Of a stretch of 64,000 nucleotides of DNA, positions 63,831 to 64,000 are shown piece after piece. This DNA comes from Planctomycetota bacterium (GTDB lineage: Bacteria > Planctomycetota > Planctomycetia > Planctomycetales > Planctomycetaceae), in NCBI GenBank assembly GCA_023417655.1, contig JAEZFD010000039.1, positions 62,001 to 126,000 on the forward strand. The letters run 5' to 3'. The position numbers and the translations under genes are program-made. The first letter of the stretch is position 1; each line of letters starts with the position of its first letter. Below the pieces are notes generated by a model. The model saw nothing but the letters and a program-made list of their open reading frames with translations. It made no database searches and was not told where the DNA came from.

Positions 63831-64000
63831 CATGCAAGCCTGAGAGGCGCCCGAAGAGTCAGGCTAAGTGACAGTTCCGCCACTCTCGCATCGCTTGCGA
63901 ATGGATGAACTTGTGAGTTTGAATTGATATGTTGCCCACAATGGCCCCAGATTGTGGATTGAGACATTTTCCTCAAGAGTTTTTTGCAAGTTTCGACTGG

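Noticed and set aside
63627..64000. A toxin-antitoxin pair starting with the last ribbon-helix-helix-like gene
   Set aside because: No toxin-like frame follows within the window, so the claim cannot be supported.

Overview
The window reads as a chromosome segment of a planctomycete (phylum Planctomycetota, most likely family Planctomycetaceae). The grounds are its family content: a DUF1559 prepilin-like protein with a small lipoprotein partner, several DUF1080 proteins, a DUF1549/DUF1553 cytochrome-like protein, an MfnB-type enzyme of methanofuran synthesis, and very large membrane-anchored proteins without recognisable domains. No rRNA, CRISPR array, transposase or integrase was seen. One tRNA gene (Lys, anticodon UUU) is present.

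Layout. 0-5.2 kb: the end of an RND/MMPL transporter, tRNA-Lys, a TerC-family membrane protein, tdh and (convergent) ispG. 5.2-13 kb: a secreted Cys/Ala/Pro repeat protein, an orphan sigma-54 response regulator, an MfnB-like enzyme, a family 2 glycosyltransferase, a DUF1080 protein, and the lipoprotein/DUF1559 pair. 13-18 kb: a minus-strand cluster of an FHA-GAF histidine kinase, a degenerate J-domain/MshEN membrane protein and an Hsp70. 18.8-22.6 kb: a large zinc metalloprotease and a TIM-barrel sugar isomerase. 23-27 kb: the fatty acid/phospholipid operon rpmF-plsX-fabD-acpP-fabF. 27-38.5 kb: membrane proteins, a histidine kinase/sigma-54 regulator operon divergent from an SbtA-like bicarbonate transporter that has a good sigma-54 promoter match, a family 4 uracil-DNA glycosylase, a TIM barrel-DUF1080 fusion and an SDR oxidoreductase. 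38.5-48 kb: two giant secreted/membrane proteins that look related to each other. 48-59.2 kb: an inositol monophosphatase family protein, an ExeA-like ATPase with a small membrane partner, ftsK, a DUF1549 protein and a large glucosidase.

From about 59.2 kb to the end the character changes: short genes, many unknown, arranged around a divergent control region at 62.34-62.57 kb. Leftward are an HNH-like protein, a small sigma factor and two unknown proteins; rightward are four small DNA-binding proteins (two HTH/excisionase type, two ribbon-helix-helix-like). Two short regions here have a sigma-70-like promoter, stem-loops and a T-tract terminator, and are proposed as small RNA genes. This looks like one edge of an integrated mobile element whose integrase lies beyond the window.

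Genes that seem to work together: the fab operon (acyl chain and phosphatidate synthesis); the kinase/regulator pair with the bicarbonate transporter; and, less certainly, the Hsp70/J-like/FHA kinase cluster. Assignments rest on reading the sequence and family knowledge only; no database search was possible.
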